A DNA stretch of 6,253 nucleotides from Alphaproteobacteria bacterium. Lineage in GTDB: Bacteria; Pseudomonadota; Alphaproteobacteria; Rhizobiales; Xanthobacteraceae. Position numbers and translations under genes: made by a program. Shown piece by piece: positions 6,169-6,253 of this stretch (its first letter is position 1; each line of letters begins with the position of its first letter). The notes beneath the pieces were generated by a model. The model saw nothing but the letters and a program-made list of their open reading frames with translations, was not told where the DNA came from and searched no databases. The DNA is taken from contig VAZU01000109.1 in NCBI GenBank assembly GCA_005884745.1, forward strand, positions 1-6,253, in the 5' to 3' direction.

Positions 6169-6174
6169 CTCCTC
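6169..6174 (-). promoter_or_regulatory. ribosome binding site deciding the TTG start of fgd
   Basis: GAGGAG on the minus strand ends eight bases before TTG 6160. An in-frame TGA at 6175-6173 excludes any earlier start, and the ATG at 6176 is in another frame, so the TTG is the only reasonable start for fgd. Confidence 0.85.
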
Positions 6175-6197
6175 ATCGCGCCATCGCGCCGATGGCG
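6174..6197. repeat. inverted and tandem repeat just upstream of fgd
   Basis: CGCCATCG (6179-6186) and CGATGGCG (6190-6197) are perfect 8-bp arms with a 3-nt spacer. In addition the 8-mer CATCGCGC occurs twice in tandem (6174-6181 and 6182-6189). The element ends at the ribosome site of fgd, so it may be an operator or an RNA hairpin in the leader. The remaining bases up to 6253 show no clear promoter and no recognisable gene. Confidence 0.4.
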
Positions 6198-6253
6198 AGC
6201 GCCGCATCCTAATGCGCGTGTTGGCTCGATCGCGCAGCGGGGCGCCGCAGCGG

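Noticed and set aside
6160..6176. ATG at 6176 as a start for fgd
   Set aside because: It is out of frame with the FGD protein and opens only a peptide of about 21 codons.
1..6253. CRISPR array, tRNA, rRNA, insertion sequence or attachment site
   Set aside because: No spaced direct repeats, cloverleaf, rRNA-like stretches, transposase motifs or terminal inverted repeats were seen.

Overview
This is a GC-rich bacterial window (roughly two-thirds G+C by eye). Every convincing gene lies on the minus strand, so the biological reading order runs from the high coordinates to the low ones. The core is a coenzyme F420 locus: an F420-dependent glucose-6-phosphate dehydrogenase (5159-6160), then cofE (4343-5110), cofD (3345-4346) and cofC (2692-3348). 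These are followed by a small PPOX-fold, probably F420-dependent, oxidoreductase (2165-2563), a class I SAM methyltransferase (1000-2097) and a LysR-type regulator that runs off the left edge (1-743).

Organism: the base composition, a CofE without the C-terminal FMN domain of actinobacterial FbiB, the cofE-cofD-cofC order and the style of the LysR and methyltransferase proteins suggest an aerobic proteobacterium, perhaps an alphaproteobacterium. This is inference. No rRNA or other phylogenetic marker is present.

Layout: fgd begins at a TTG codon behind a strong GAGGAG ribosome site, and an 8-bp inverted repeat lies just upstream. A 48-nt gap separates it from cofE. cofE/cofD overlap as ATGA and cofD/cofC as GTGA, so these three are almost certainly translated in a coupled way. 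A 127-nt gap follows before the PPOX gene, which has its own good ribosome site; a 67-nt gap leads to the methyltransferase; and about 256 nt without a gene separate that from the LysR gene. No intrinsic terminator with a U-tract was found in any gap.

How it works together: CofC makes the activated phospho-acid-GDP, CofD joins it to Fo, and CofE adds the glutamate tail to give F420-n. FGD would reduce F420 with glucose-6-phosphate, and the PPOX enzyme would spend F420H2 on an unknown acceptor. The window thus holds tail assembly, a reductant supply and a likely consumer. The Fo synthase (cofG/cofH or fbiC) and a separate dehydro-F420 reductase are not here and would have to lie elsewhere. The methyltransferase and LysR gene may or may not belong to the same system.
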